Notes: generated from the sequence alone by a model not told the origin. Shown: positions 40,043 to 50,118, numbered from the stretch's first letter. The stretch: 64,000 nucleotides of DNA from Modicisalibacter xianhensis (GCF_900113605.1 NZ_FOPY01000013.1:79305-143304); one strand, 5' to 3'. Made by a program: numbers and translations.

Positions 40043-40729
40043 ATGGCCGGACGCCTGCATATTGCTGCTTTGCCCCTCGATGGCCTGCTACCGGGGCTCG
40101 AGGCCACCCACCCCTTGGCAACCAGTCCCAACCGGGCACCACGTCACCCCGTCTCGATCATTCGTCACGAGCAGGGAACCCCACGCCTGACCACAGCCTT
40201 CTGGGGACTGACACCGCCCTGGCTCAAGGTGCTCGACCATGCGCCGCATTGCGCCCGCGCCGAGTCGCTTGACGAGCGAGCCATGTTTCGCGACGCCTTT
40301 GCCGCCCGCCGCTGCCTGGTCCCGGTCAGCGGCGTCTATGTCTGGAAACCCCAGCCACGCATGAAGCAGCCATTTCTGGTGACCCGCGCTGATCGCGGCC
40401 CGTTGCTGCTGGCCGGATTATGGTGCCGCTATCATACGACACTGACGCACTACAACGATTCCATGGCACTGATCACCGTGCCTGCCAACCAATTGCTCGC
40501 CCCGCTCACCGACCGCTTCCCGGCCATCATGGACGCAGGGACGGCACACCATTGGCTGTCGCCGGATACGCCTCAAGAACAGGCCCGCCACCTTCTCTCC
40601 CCGGCTCCCTTGGAACTGTTGGGCATTTTTCCTGTATCAAGACGGGTAAACGATCCGTCTTACCAGGACTGGGCCTGTGGTCGACCGACCGGCAACATGG
40701 TCCGCTGGCATAGCGAACAGGAGACATGA
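40043..40729 (+). CDS. SRAP (YedK/HMCES)-fold protein lacking the catalytic residues
   Basis: 228 residues matching the SRAP fold: FWGLTPPWLK, ARAES...MFRDAFAARRCLVPVSG, AGLWCRY, TVPANQLLAPLTDRFPAIMD. In YedK, Cys2 crosslinks abasic sites, assisted by Asn75, Glu105 and His160. Here the protein begins MAGR (Ala2), and the aligned positions are Cys70 (CARAE), Val100 (GVYVW) and Thr156 (TDRFP). All four are changed while the scaffold is kept. The stop overlaps the M16 protease start (ATGA). A non-crosslinking DNA-binding or regulatory role is inferred. Confidence 0.8.
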   Translation: MAGRLHIAALPLDGLLPGLEATHPLATSPNRAPRHPVSIIRHEQGTPRLTTAFWGLTPPWLKVLDHAPHCARAESLDERAMFRDAFAARRCLVPVSGVYVWKPQPRMKQPFLVTRADRGPLLLAGLWCRYHTTLTHYNDSMALITVPANQLLAPLTDRFPAIMDAGTAHHWLSPDTPQEQARHLLSPAPLELLGIFPVSRRVNDPSYQDWACGRPTGNMVRWHSEQET

Positions 40730-43563
40730 TGCGACTACCGCGATCCCGCCGTGCCCTCGGGCAGGGGCTTTGCTGGCTCGGCCTGGCCGTGGCCGGCGGC
40801 CAGGCATTGGCCGCCAACGAGGCCGTTGACACCCACCGCGCCAGCGAGGCACCCATCGTCAGCCCCAACGATGACCGAGACTATCGCACCCTGGCCCTGG
40901 ACAATGGCCTGCAGGTATTGCTGGTCAGTGATCCCGACGCCGACAAGGCGGCGGCTTCGATGAACGTCTCGGTGGGCAGCGCCCAGAATCCCGAGTCGAT
41001 TCCCGGCCTGGCACATTTCCTCGAGCACATGCTGTTCCTGGGTACCGAACGCTATCCCGAGGCGGACAGCTACCAGCAGTACATCAGCCAGCACGGTGGC
41101 AACCACAACGCCTTTACCGCCAGCCAGGACACCAACTACTTCTTCTCCATCGAGCCGGACGCGCTTTCTGGCGCACTCGATCGCTTCAGCCAGTTCTTCG
41201 TTGCCCCGTTGTTCAATCCGGAATACGTTGACCGTGAGCGCAACGCCGTGCATTCGGAGTACCAGGCCCGCCTGCGCGACGATGCCCGTCGCCTGAACGA
41301 GGCCATGGACCAGGCGCTCAATCCAGATCATCCGGATACCGGCTTCTCGGTGGGCAGCCTCGAAACGCTGCGCGACGGTGAAAAACCGCTGCGCGAGGCA
41401 CTGATCGACTTCTACCGGAACCACTACGGCGCCAATGTCATGGACCTGGCAGTAGTGGCGCCACAGTCGCTGGATACATTGGAGACATGGGTACGCGAGG
41501 ATTTCAGCGCCGTTCTCGATCGCGGCCTGAGCCGGCCCGAGATTCCCGAGCCCCTGCTGACGCCTGAACTCGTTCCGGCGAAGATGCAGGTCCAAAGCCT
41601 GGAAAACCGCCGTCAGGTACACTTCCTGTTCTCTAGCCCTGACCCGCTCGAGGACTATCGCCACAAGTCGCTGGACTACATCGCCAGCCTGCTGGGCCAT
41701 GAGGGCGAAGGCAGCCTTCTCGCTTCACTGCGCGAGCAGGGCTGGGCGGATGGCTTGTCGGCCGGAAGCATGCGCGGCGATGGCGATGACGCCCTATTTG
41801 CCGTCAGCATCAGCCTGACTCCCGACGGGGCCCAGCAGCTCGACCGCATCCAGGCCAGCCTGTTCGCCATGATCGAGCGCATTCGCGAACATGGCATCGA
41901 GGCCTGGCGCTACGATGAACAGTCTCGCCTGGCGGAACAGCAGTTTCGTTTCCAGCAGCGCGGCGAGCCTATCCATCTCGCCAGCCGCCTGGCCATGAAC
42001 ATGGCTCTCTACCCCCTGCAGGACGTCCAGTATGGCAGCTATCGCATGGATGGGCTCGAACCGGACCAGGTTCGTCAATTACTGGCCTCGCTGACGCCCG
42101 AATCTCTGCTGCGGGTGTATAGCGGCCCGGACGTGGAAGGCGATCAGCGCGGCGAATGGTTCGATGCCCCCTACACCCTGACACCAGTCGATCAGTGGCC
42201 CGAGGCCGAGCCATTGCCCGATCTGGCGCTTCCCGAACCCAACCCGTACATTGCCGAAGACCTGGAGCTGCTGGACCTCACTTCCCGCGATCCCGTGGCG
42301 CTGATCGACGGTGAGCACTTCTCGCTGTGGTATCGTCCCGACAGCGAGTTTGGCACCCCACGGGCCGAGTGGCGCTTCAGCCTGCAAAATCCCGAGGCTT
42401 CGAGCAGTGCCCATGACGCCGCCCTGGCCCGGCTGTTGGCCGGCTGGCTGAACGACAGTCTCAACGAAACACTGTACCCTGCCCGCCTGGCTGGCCAGGA
42501 TGTTTCAGCCTATGCCCATGCCCGCGGCATCACGCTGTCGCTGTCAGGCTGGCGCGACCAGCAGGAACTGGTACTGGGTCAGGTCGTGGCACAGCTGCAG
42601 ACTGGCGATATCGCCAAGGAGACTTTTGCTCGGGTCAAGATGGGTCTGGAGCGGGAGTGGCGCAACGCCCCGCAGTCACCACTCTATGCACAGATGCAAA
42701 GTACGCTGGGCGCGGCGCTGATCCGCCCCCAATGGAGCGACGCTGCCCTGCTCGAGGCTATCGGCCCGATTGACGTCGAGGACTTGCGCGAATTTCGCAC
42801 TCGCTTCCTCGATCAGCTTTACATCGAGAGCATGGCGGTCGGCAACCTGACGCCAGAGCAGGCCCGGCGCAAGGGACTGACAGTCGCCAACGCCCTGTCG
42901 CCCCAGTTGAGCGAGACCGCTATTCCCGAGCTGAAGCCCCTCGATGTGCCATCGTCGGCACCGACGCTGCATCCGCACTCGACACGCAACGACGTCGCGG
43001 TGCTGCGCTATTTGCAAGGGCCTGATCGGTCACTGGATAGCCAGGCCGCCCTGGCCGTACTCGGCCAGATGATCGACACACCGTTCTATGCACAGCTACG
43101 CACCGAGGAACAACTCGGCTACATCGTCACGGCAGGCTACCAGCCGCTGCTCGATGCACCGGGCATCAACCTGCTGGTTCAGTCACCAAGCGCGGACATC
43201 GACACGATCCAGTCACGTATCGACGCCTTCCTGAAGACGTTCGATGCTCGTATCGAGCAGGCCGATGACGAGACGATCGCGCCGTATCGCGACGCCGTGC
43301 GCGATCGCCTGCGGGAACGCGATCCCTCGCTCTCCAGTCTGACCAACCGCCTGTGGTACGAACTGGCCTATGATCATACCGAGTTCGACCGGCGTGAGCG
43401 TTTGGCCGAGCGCGTCTCGCAGCTGGATGCCGCTACCCTGCGCCAGGCATGGCAATCGCTGCGTGCCGCCCCGGCCCAGGTGGTCACCTTTGCCAGCGGG
43501 ATGTCACCCAGCGATGTCTCGGCGCTGACCGAAGGCTATCAGCCCCTGCCAGAGGCACGCTGA
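40726..43563 (+). CDS. Periplasmic M16 zinc protease (pitrilysin/protease III type)
   Basis: 945 residues. A basic N-terminus and hydrophobic core ending GGQALAA suggest a signal peptide. The inverted zinc motif HFLEH lies at 97-101 with the third ligand Glu near 178 (VHSEYQ). Four M16 lobes are expected from length and from the C-terminal RTEEQLGYIVTAGYQP substrate-binding segment. Degrades small peptides in the periplasm. Translationally coupled to the SRAP-fold gene and followed by a strong terminator. Confidence 0.9.
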   Translation: MMRLPRSRRALGQGLCWLGLAVAGGQALAANEAVDTHRASEAPIVSPNDDRDYRTLALDNGLQVLLVSDPDADKAAASMNVSVGSAQNPESIPGLAHFLEHMLFLGTERYPEADSYQQYISQHGGNHNAFTASQDTNYFFSIEPDALSGALDRFSQFFVAPLFNPEYVDRERNAVHSEYQARLRDDARRLNEAMDQALNPDHPDTGFSVGSLETLRDGEKPLREALIDFYRNHYGANVMDLAVVAPQSLDTLETWVREDFSAVLDRGLSRPEIPEPLLTPELVPAKMQVQSLENRRQVHFLFSSPDPLEDYRHKSLDYIASLLGHEGEGSLLASLREQGWADGLSAGSMRGDGDDALFAVSISLTPDGAQQLDRIQASLFAMIERIREHGIEAWRYDEQSRLAEQQFRFQQRGEPIHLASRLAMNMALYPLQDVQYGSYRMDGLEPDQVRQLLASLTPESLLRVYSGPDVEGDQRGEWFDAPYTLTPVDQWPEAEPLPDLALPEPNPYIAEDLELLDLTSRDPVALIDGEHFSLWYRPDSEFGTPRAEWRFSLQNPEASSSAHDAALARLLAGWLNDSLNETLYPARLAGQDVSAYAHARGITLSLSGWRDQQELVLGQVVAQLQTGDIAKETFARVKMGLEREWRNAPQSPLYAQMQSTLGAALIRPQWSDAALLEAIGPIDVEDLREFRTRFLDQLYIESMAVGNLTPEQARRKGLTVANALSPQLSETAIPELKPLDVPSSAPTLHPHSTRNDVAVLRYLQGPDRSLDSQAALAVLGQMIDTPFYAQLRTEEQLGYIVTAGYQPLLDAPGINLLVQSPSADIDTIQSRIDAFLKTFDARIEQADDETIAPYRDAVRDRLRERDPSLSSLTNRLWYELAYDHTEFDRRERLAERVSQLDAATLRQAWQSLRAAPAQVVTFASGMSPSDVSALTEGYQPLPEAR

Positions 43564-43583
43564 CACGTAGCAGAGTCTCGAAA

Positions 43584-43625
43584 GACACCGCCCGCGCCGT
43601 CTGTCGGCGCGGGCGGTGTCTTTTC
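43584..43625 (+). terminator. Strong terminator after the M16 protease
   Basis: Perfect 16-bp stem GACACCGCCCGCGCCG / CGGCGCGGGCGGTGTC with a 5-base loop, followed by TTTTCT. Confidence 0.9.
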
Positions 43626-43663
43626 TACCCCTTTGCGTTCTCGGTTGCCTGCGACCCCGTCTG

Positions 43664-45154
43664 TCAGCCAAATGCCTGCGATGGCATCATGGCTTCCACA
43701 TGCATGACCAGTTCCTCAAGGATCTGCCGTTCACGATCGTTCAAGGAGGCCTGATTCAAGCGCTCGATCTCGCGGGCGAACGCTTGCAGGGTCAGCACGC
43801 CCAGCGTGGCGTCGTTCATCCGCGACCAGCGATAGGCTTCCCACTGCGACTGCTCCTCGCTGGTCAATGTATCGGGATAATTGCGCGCCCGCAGACGGAA
43901 GAGCATCTCCTCAAGTCGTGGGTCCTGAAATGCGAACGCCGTCTCACCCAGCGCCTCGGGGGTCGTAGCCAGCACCCGCTGCATTTCCTGGCGGTCCGCC
44001 GGCGAAAAGAAACCGCCGCTGTAGAGCATCAGGTCCGGATCCTGCGGGCCCTGCGCAGGTCCTTCGGCGAACACCGCCGCCGCCTTCCTGGCGGCCTCGG
44101 GATGTGCGCACAGCGCCTTCCAGTGCTGGCGACAGGCCGTCACATCAAGTCCCAGGCGCTCGACGATATCACCGTACTCGCCCTGGCGTGGTCCATTGAC
44201 ATCCTTGAGGAACGTGGCAGGCATGACGACCGGGCTGCGGTTGATGTGAATGACCTTGAGCGGAATCCTCGATTCCCCCTCGGCCAGCTCGTCCGCACTG
44301 GCAAAGACCCGGGCACGGATCTCCTCGACGGACAATTCGAATAACGGCGCCGGGTCCACCGAGAGGTCATAGACGACAACGCCGTTGGCATTGGAAGGAT
44401 GCTCGGCCAGCGGCATGACCAGCGCGCTGCAGCCGCGGCTGGCCGGATAGCGCCGCGAGACATGCAGCATGGGCTTGCGACCGGGAATGTCAAGCATGGC
44501 GGCCACGTCACGCTTGCTGCGCAGCCCAAGCAGATAGTCGAACAGCTTGGCGTTGCGCGAGCGCAGCAGCTTCGCCAAGGCGATGGTGGCACGCACGTCG
44601 GCCAAGGCATCATGGGCGCCGGCATGCTCGATGCCATTGGCAGCAGTCAGTTCCTCGAGACGGAAGCTCGGCGAGCCATCCTCTCGACGGGGCCACTCGA
44701 TCCCCTCCGGACGCAGGGCATGAAAGGTACGCACCACGTCGATGAGGTCCCAGCGCGAGTTGCCGTTCTGCCATTCCCGGGCATAGGGATCAAGGAAGTT
44801 GCGATATAGAAGATGGCGAGTGACCTCGTCGTCGAAACGCAGGCTGTTATAGCCCAGCACGCAGGTCCCCGGCATACTCATTTCGGCATTGATGCGTGTC
44901 GCGAACTCGACCTCAGGCAACCCGCGCCGACGCGCCGTCTGCGGCGTGATGCCGGTGATCAGGCAGGCCTGGGGATGAGGCAGGAAATCGTCGGCCGGCT
45001 TGCAATACAAGGTCAGCGGCTCACCGATCTCGTTGAAGTCGGTATCGGTGCGAATGGCCGCGAACTGCACAGGCCGATCACGCCGTGGATCGGCCCCGAA
45101 GGTTTCGTAATCGTGCCAGAGAAATGTTCGCTGTGTCGCGCCGGACTGCGCCAT
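43664..45154 (-). CDS. sbcB: Exodeoxyribonuclease I
   Basis: 496-residue 3'-5' single-strand exonuclease. The DEDDh core starts with LWHDYETFGADPRRDRPVQFA; LGYNSLRFDDEVTR and EHAGAHDALADVRATIALA supply further acidic and His residues. C-terminal SH3-like and helical domains fit the length (E. coli 475). Start at 45154 (MAQSG) follows GGAGAG. Confidence 0.95.
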   Translation of the reverse strand: MAQSGATQRTFLWHDYETFGADPRRDRPVQFAAIRTDTDFNEIGEPLTLYCKPADDFLPHPQACLITGITPQTARRRGLPEVEFATRINAEMSMPGTCVLGYNSLRFDDEVTRHLLYRNFLDPYAREWQNGNSRWDLIDVVRTFHALRPEGIEWPRREDGSPSFRLEELTAANGIEHAGAHDALADVRATIALAKLLRSRNAKLFDYLLGLRSKRDVAAMLDIPGRKPMLHVSRRYPASRGCSALVMPLAEHPSNANGVVVYDLSVDPAPLFELSVEEIRARVFASADELAEGESRIPLKVIHINRSPVVMPATFLKDVNGPRQGEYGDIVERLGLDVTACRQHWKALCAHPEAARKAAAVFAEGPAQGPQDPDLMLYSGGFFSPADRQEMQRVLATTPEALGETAFAFQDPRLEEMLFRLRARNYPDTLTSEEQSQWEAYRWSRMNDATLGVLTLQAFAREIERLNQASLNDRERQILEELVMHVEAMMPSQAFG

Positions 45155-45209
45155 GACCGCTCTCCACACCAGTCGAAAGCGACCAGACTAGCACAGCTGG
45201 GAGCAACGC

Positions 45210-45464
45210 TCAGCCGCTACGCGGTAGCGTGACGTTGAGCTCCAGGACAGAACAGTCGTCCTCGCGGTCGAGGCTGATGTTGATGGCGTCCTGATCGACG
45301 TTGACATAGCGGCGAATGACTTCCAGCAGTTCGCGCTCGAGCATCGGCATGTAGTCAGGCTGATCGCGCTGGCTGCGCTGATGAGCCACGATGATCTGCA
45401 GACGCTCCTTGGCGACGGACGCGGATTTCTTGCGTTCACGCTTCAGGAATTCGAGTAACTTCAC
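45210..45464 (-). CDS. minE: Cell division topological specificity factor MinE
   Basis: 84 residues. The N-terminal amphipathic [15 protein letters not shown], the MinD-contact segment [13 protein letters not shown] and the C-terminal dimerisation domain are all present. Stimulates MinD ATPase and drives pole-to-pole oscillation. ATGA overlap with minD. Confidence 0.97.
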   Translation of the reverse strand: MKLLEFLKRERKKSASVAKERLQIIVAHQRSQRDQPDYMPMLERELLEVIRRYVNVDQDAINISLDREDDCSVLELNVTLPRSG

Positions 45465-46279
45465 CGACGACCTCCTCCGAACACGCGGGAGAGCAGGCTC
45501 TTCTTCTGGTACTCATGAAAGCGCAGCGGGATATCTTCACCGAGCAGACGAGACACGGTATCGACATAAGCCTGGCCGGCGTCGCTCTTCTGATCGTGGG
45601 TAACCGGTACGCCCTGGTTTGACGCGCGCAACACCGCCTCGGATTCGGGAATCAGCCCAATCAGGTTTATCGACAGTATCTCCTGGATATCTTCCAGGTT
45701 GAGCATGTCGCCATGGTTGACCCGTTCCGGATCGTAACGCGTGATCAACAGATGTTCCTTGACGGGATCCTGGCCCTGCTCGGCGCGGCGGGTCTTGGAG
45801 CCCAGCAGACCGAGAATGCGGTCGGAGTCGCGAACCGACGAGACCTCAGGGTTGGTCACGACTACAGCCTCATCAGCGTAGTACATGGCCAACTGAGCAC
45901 CACGCTCGATCCCGGCGGGCGAGTCACAGACCACGTAATCGAAGTCCTTGGTCAGGGTGTCGAGTACCTTCTCGACGCCTTCGGCGGACAAGGCATCCTT
46001 GTCGCGGGTCTGAGAGGCCGGCAGGATGTGCAGGTTGTCCACTCGCTTGTCGCGAATCATGGCCTGATTGAGCCCTGCCTCGCCCTGAATCACGTTGATG
46101 AGGTCGTAGACGACGCGCCTCTCGCAGCCCATGATCAGGTCCAGGTTTCGTAGACCCACGTCAAAGTCGATCACCACGGTTTTCTTGCCGCGCAGTGCCA
46201 GCCCGGTGGCGATGGCTGCTGCACTGGTCGTCTTGCCGACCCCGCCCTTGCCGGAGGTCACTACAATAATCTTGGCCAA
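45461..46279 (-). CDS. minD: Septum-site determining ATPase MinD
   Basis: 272-residue deviant-Walker ATPase: GKGGVGKTT at 10-18, [22 protein letters not shown]. The C-terminal membrane-targeting helix ([12 protein letters not shown]) is intact. Recruits MinC and MinE to the membrane. Confidence 0.97.
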   Translation of the reverse strand: MAKIIVVTSGKGGVGKTTSAAAIATGLALRGKKTVVIDFDVGLRNLDLIMGCERRVVYDLINVIQGEAGLNQAMIRDKRVDNLHILPASQTRDKDALSAEGVEKVLDTLTKDFDYVVCDSPAGIERGAQLAMYYADEAVVVTNPEVSSVRDSDRILGLLGSKTRRAEQGQDPVKEHLLITRYDPERVNHGDMLNLEDIQEILSINLIGLIPESEAVLRASNQGVPVTHDQKSDAGQAYVDTVSRLLGEDIPLRFHEYQKKSLLSRVFGGGRR

Positions 46280-46328
46280 GGTAAGCTTCCTGTTGCTAGT
46301 GTCTGATGATCATTGTGCATTAGTGGGT

Positions 46329-47066
46329 TCAAACGAGCGGCGCGATGGCCAACTGGTCATCGTTGAGGCGCACCTGCACCGCCGTGCCGAGCAGTTGAGG
46401 GTCGATGTCCTCGAGGCGCTTGTAGTTCCCGGCCAGAGAAAGCAGCTCGGCGTGTAATTCATGACAGAAGATGCCCGCTTCGCGGTCACCATGTATCCCA
46501 GCCAGAGCGCGGCCTCGCAGTGCCCCGTAGACATGCACGTTGCCACCGGCCAGGACCTCGGCGCCAGCGTTGACCGAACCGAGCACGATCAGATCGCCCT
46601 CTGCCGCACTGACCTGCTGGCCAGAGCGGACCGTGCCACGATGGATACGGTTGGCCACTGGCGCCATGCCGGCCGGTGCCGGGCTCGGCAGTTCTTCCTC
46701 GGGCAGCGAGCGCGACACGCTCTCAAGGTTGCGCACCCGCTCTTCCTGGGGCGGAAACCAGCCGAGGCCCAAGGCCCAGGCCGATTGCTTGACAGGGTCC
46801 GCCCCACCACGCACGGCAACCGGCAATAGCTTGTGGGCACGGCATACCGCACAGATCCGCTCCAGTGCCAGGTGCGGTTCGGCGAGTTTTTCCACGCTCA
46901 ACACGACTGGCGTATGCTGGAAGAAGGCCGGCGACTGACTGACCTTGCCGGCCAGTTGCTCGCGTATCTGCTCGGGATCTGCACTGGTCAGTTCCATGAC
47001 CGTCATGGGCAGCATGCCACCCTTGAAAGAAAAGGCCGTACCTGCCCTGTCCACGTTGAGGCTCAT
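46329..47066 (-). CDS. minC: Septum-site determining protein MinC
   Basis: 245 residues. N-terminal FtsZ-inhibiting domain (about 1-110) and C-terminal right-handed beta-helix (HRGTVRSGQQVSAAEGDLIVLGSVNAGAEVLAGGNVHVYG region). Start at 47066 (MSLNVDR); the longer frame to 47168 overlaps the promoter and is rejected. Operon minC-minD-minE. Confidence 0.95.
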   Translation of the reverse strand: MSLNVDRAGTAFSFKGGMLPMTVMELTSADPEQIREQLAGKVSQSPAFFQHTPVVLSVEKLAEPHLALERICAVCRAHKLLPVAVRGGADPVKQSAWALGLGWFPPQEERVRNLESVSRSLPEEELPSPAPAGMAPVANRIHRGTVRSGQQVSAAEGDLIVLGSVNAGAEVLAGGNVHVYGALRGRALAGIHGDREAGIFCHELHAELLSLAGNYKRLEDIDPQLLGTAVQVRLNDDQLAIAPLV

Positions 47067-47126
47067 TGCCGGTCTCCGCGTCGGTAATGTCACTAAGCTA
47101 AGCGAGGGGCTGCCTGGCTGCAACTG

Positions 47127-47155
47127 ATGATACGCCCAGCCTAGCCTCTTGTCAG
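47127..47155 (-). promoter_or_regulatory. Candidate sigma-70 promoter of minCDE
   Basis: On the minus strand CTGACA (47155-47150), 17-base spacer, TATCAT (47132-47127), 61 bases before the minC start. Confidence 0.6.
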
Positions 47156-47301
47156 TGTCGCAGGACACCGACGCTTCGGGCTTTTCCGCCAGTGGCGCAC
47201 ATGCTTAGATAGCACTGAGCGAACGCCGGTAGCGGACACCGGCACGCGACAACAACCACTTTCTTCTATTATTTACGTCTTTCAGGGATGCCTGTTCTCT
47301 C

Positions 47302-50070
47302 ATGTCAGGAATTTTTGGACGCTTATTCGGCCCACGCTGGCAACACCGCGACCCTTCGGTACGACGCCAGGCCATCGATCGCCTCGACGCCAGCCAGCCT
47401 CGGGACCGCCAACGCCTGGAGCAACTCGCGAACGACAGCGACCCCGACGTACGCCAGGCGGCACTGGCACGGCTCGAAGACCCCGCCCGCCTGCTGGCAT
47501 TGTGCGACGACCAGCATTCGCCAGAACTGCACGCCCAGCTCGTAGCGCTGCTGACAGGCCAAGCCGGCAACGTACCGTTGGCTGAGCGACTGACACTGGT
47601 CGAGCGTGTCGACGACCGAGACCTACTCACCAGGCTGGCATTGCAGGGCGACAATCAGGAGCTGCGACTGGCGGCATTGGCCCGCCTGGACGACGAACCC
47701 GCCCTGATTCATCAGGCCTGCGAGAACAGCATCGCTGCCGTTCGCCATGCGGCAGCCGAGCGCGTCACCTCCGAAGAGGGCCTGGCCCAACTGGCCCGCC
47801 AGGCCCGACGCGACAAGCATGTGGCGCGCCTGGCCCGTGACCGTCTCAGCCGATTGCATGAGGATGCCTCACAGGCCGAGGCACAACGCATCGAGCGCGA
47901 GCGAATTCTGGACGCTCTCGAACAGCATGCCCAGCATGCCTGGGAGCCGCTCTATGCCGGTCGCTACCGCCACCTGATGCGCGAGTGGGAGCGCTTGCCC
48001 GATCTGGCCACACCCGAGCAGGAGCAGCGCTACCAGGAAGCCTGCCTGCGTTGCCGCAAGGTCATCACCGACCATGAAGCGCAGCATCAGGCGATCGAGA
48101 CGGCAGACCAACAGCGCAATGATGCCGAGGCGGAGCGTCAGGCACTGGTCGAGGCACTGGAAGAATCGGTTGCCAGCCTGCGCCAGGGAGATTCACTCAC
48201 CCAGCAGGATATCGATAGCCTGCTTGCGCACAAGCGCCTGCAGGCCAGCCGCTGGCAGGCCCTGTCCGAGCAGCATGTCCCCAGTCAGGAGCTCAGCCAG
48301 CGCTATACGCAGTCGCTCGAGGCACATGAGCGCATCCGCCTGGCCTGGGAACGCCTGGAACAGCAATCCGACGCACTGCGCGAGGGCATCGAGCAACAGG
48401 ACAATGCGCGCCTGCGGAGCGTCATGGATAATATCGATTGGCCGAGCGACCTCCCGCCGTCGCCCCTGCTGCGCCGAGTGAAGCGACAACTGTCCCAACA
48501 GCCCGTCGACCCCGCCGGCCCGCAACAGGCGGAGCGCTTCGCGAAGGATCTCGATGAACTGGAAAAACTGCTCGAGCGCGGTGCCTTCAAGCAGGCCAGC
48601 CGGCTGCACCAGAGCTTACGGCAACGCTTCGATACCTTGCCTGCCGACCGGCGCCAGCCCCTGCAGCCGCGGCTCAAGCGCCTGGGTGCACGGCTCGCCG
48701 AGCTACGCGACTGGCGGGGTTTCGTGGCGGGCCCCAAGCGTAACCAGCTGTGCCTGGCCATTGAGGACTTGGCCGAGGATACGACACTCCTCGATGCCGA
48801 ACTGGATCGGCGTCATCGCCAACTGGTCAAGGACTGGAAAAACCTTGGCGATGCCGCAGCCGAACGCGAGTTGTCCAGCCGCTTCCGGGCTGCCTCGGAC
48901 CATATCCACGAGCGCCTGGCACCGTGGCGCAAGGCACTCGACGAGGAGCGCCAGCGCAATTTGGAGGCCCGAGAGGGGTTATGCGACCAGTTGGAGGCTC
49001 TGCTCGACAATCCCGACCCCGGTGCCGACCCCGATGCCCTGCGCGAGATTCGGGATCGCTCCCGGGAACAGTGGCGGCGCTTCTCGCCCGTGCCCCGGGA
49101 TCATGCCGAGCAGGTCGGGCAACGCTTCGGCCGCATCCGTCATGCCTTGCAGGCCTTGATCGACCAGCGCGCCCAGGAGATAGCTACTGCCAAGCGCGCC
49201 TTGGTCGAAGAGGCCCGTCAACTGCAGCACGACAAGGGAACCGCCGCCCAGCGCGCCGAACAGGCCAAGGCGCTGCAGCGGCGCTGGCGTGAACTGGGTC
49301 GCGCCCCCAAGGGAGAAGAGCAGGCCCTATGGCGCGAGTTCCGCAGCCTTTGCGATACCCTCTTTGCCGCACGTGAAAGCGAGAGGGACGACCGTGCCCA
49401 GCGGGCCCGCGACCACTTGGATGCCATGCAGGCCTTGATCGAGCGGCTTGACGCCTGGCAACCTTCTTCCAGCCATGATGCGGGGATGCTGGAGCAGGCC
49501 ATCGCCGAAGCCGACAGCCTGGAGCCACTCCCGGCTGGCCGTCGCAGTGAGGGCATGCGTCGGCGCTGGACGGGCATCGTGCGCGCCCGCCGCGACCGGT
49601 TGCTGCGGCTGGCCCTGAGCGAAGAAATCCAGCGCTGGCAACAATTGCGTCCACTGCTCGAACGTCATCTCGATGCCGATGCCCAGCGACTGGAGGGACA
49701 CGAGGCTGTATCGATCGAGGCCATGCCCGGGCTCGACGACGACATGCTCAACGCCCACGAGCAACGCAATGCGGCACGCCAGGACCCGATGACTGCCGAG
49801 CAGGTAGCCGAAACGCTCAGCCGGCTACGTGTTCACCTCGCCTTGCTGGCCGGCGGCCGGGTCGAGCGAGCCGATGAGCCCCTGCGCCTGGCCATCCAGG
49901 TGGAACGACTCAACGAATCGCGTGAGCGCGAACTTTCCAAGGCAGGGGAACTGCACGATATCCTGTGCGGCATATTGGCAACAGGGCCAGTCCCGCCTGC
50001 GCTGTGGGCCCGGGAAGCCGGCGAGCTCGACAGTCATCTCGCCCAGTTGGCCCGCCTGCCCACGTCCTAG
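47302..50070 (+). CDS. Large DUF349 protein with N-terminal HEAT-like repeats
   Basis: 922 residues. The N-terminal about 190 residues are repeated helical units (DPSVRRQAIDRL, DPDVRQAALARL, NQELRLAALARL, IAAVRHAAAERV), like HEAT repeats. The remainder is charged, Arg/Glu/Gln-rich helical sequence with DUF349-like modules, repeatedly of the form W(R/K)xLG... (DWKNLGDA, RWRELGRAPKG). No catalytic motif or membrane span. Function unknown; divergent from minC with a 235-base gap, followed by a strong terminator. Confidence 0.8.
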   Translation: MSGIFGRLFGPRWQHRDPSVRRQAIDRLDASQPRDRQRLEQLANDSDPDVRQAALARLEDPARLLALCDDQHSPELHAQLVALLTGQAGNVPLAERLTLVERVDDRDLLTRLALQGDNQELRLAALARLDDEPALIHQACENSIAAVRHAAAERVTSEEGLAQLARQARRDKHVARLARDRLSRLHEDASQAEAQRIERERILDALEQHAQHAWEPLYAGRYRHLMREWERLPDLATPEQEQRYQEACLRCRKVITDHEAQHQAIETADQQRNDAEAERQALVEALEESVASLRQGDSLTQQDIDSLLAHKRLQASRWQALSEQHVPSQELSQRYTQSLEAHERIRLAWERLEQQSDALREGIEQQDNARLRSVMDNIDWPSDLPPSPLLRRVKRQLSQQPVDPAGPQQAERFAKDLDELEKLLERGAFKQASRLHQSLRQRFDTLPADRRQPLQPRLKRLGARLAELRDWRGFVAGPKRNQLCLAIEDLAEDTTLLDAELDRRHRQLVKDWKNLGDAAAERELSSRFRAASDHIHERLAPWRKALDEERQRNLEAREGLCDQLEALLDNPDPGADPDALREIRDRSREQWRRFSPVPRDHAEQVGQRFGRIRHALQALIDQRAQEIATAKRALVEEARQLQHDKGTAAQRAEQAKALQRRWRELGRAPKGEEQALWREFRSLCDTLFAARESERDDRAQRARDHLDAMQALIERLDAWQPSSSHDAGMLEQAIAEADSLEPLPAGRRSEGMRRRWTGIVRARRDRLLRLALSEEIQRWQQLRPLLERHLDADAQRLEGHEAVSIEAMPGLDDDMLNAHEQRNAARQDPMTAEQVAETLSRLRVHLALLAGGRVERADEPLRLAIQVERLNESRERELSKAGELHDILCGILATGPVPPALWAREAGELDSHLAQLARLPTS

Positions 50071-50089
50071 CCAGGCACTGACCCACAAA

Positions 50090-50118
50090 AAGGAGCGAGG
50101 CATCACGCCTCGCTCCTT
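50090..50118 (+). terminator. Terminator between convergent DUF349 gene and phaB
   Basis: Perfect 12-bp stem AAGGAGCGAGGC / GCCTCGCTCCTT with a 5-base loop; an A-run precedes it, so it also has a T-run on the minus strand and is bidirectional. Confidence 0.8.
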
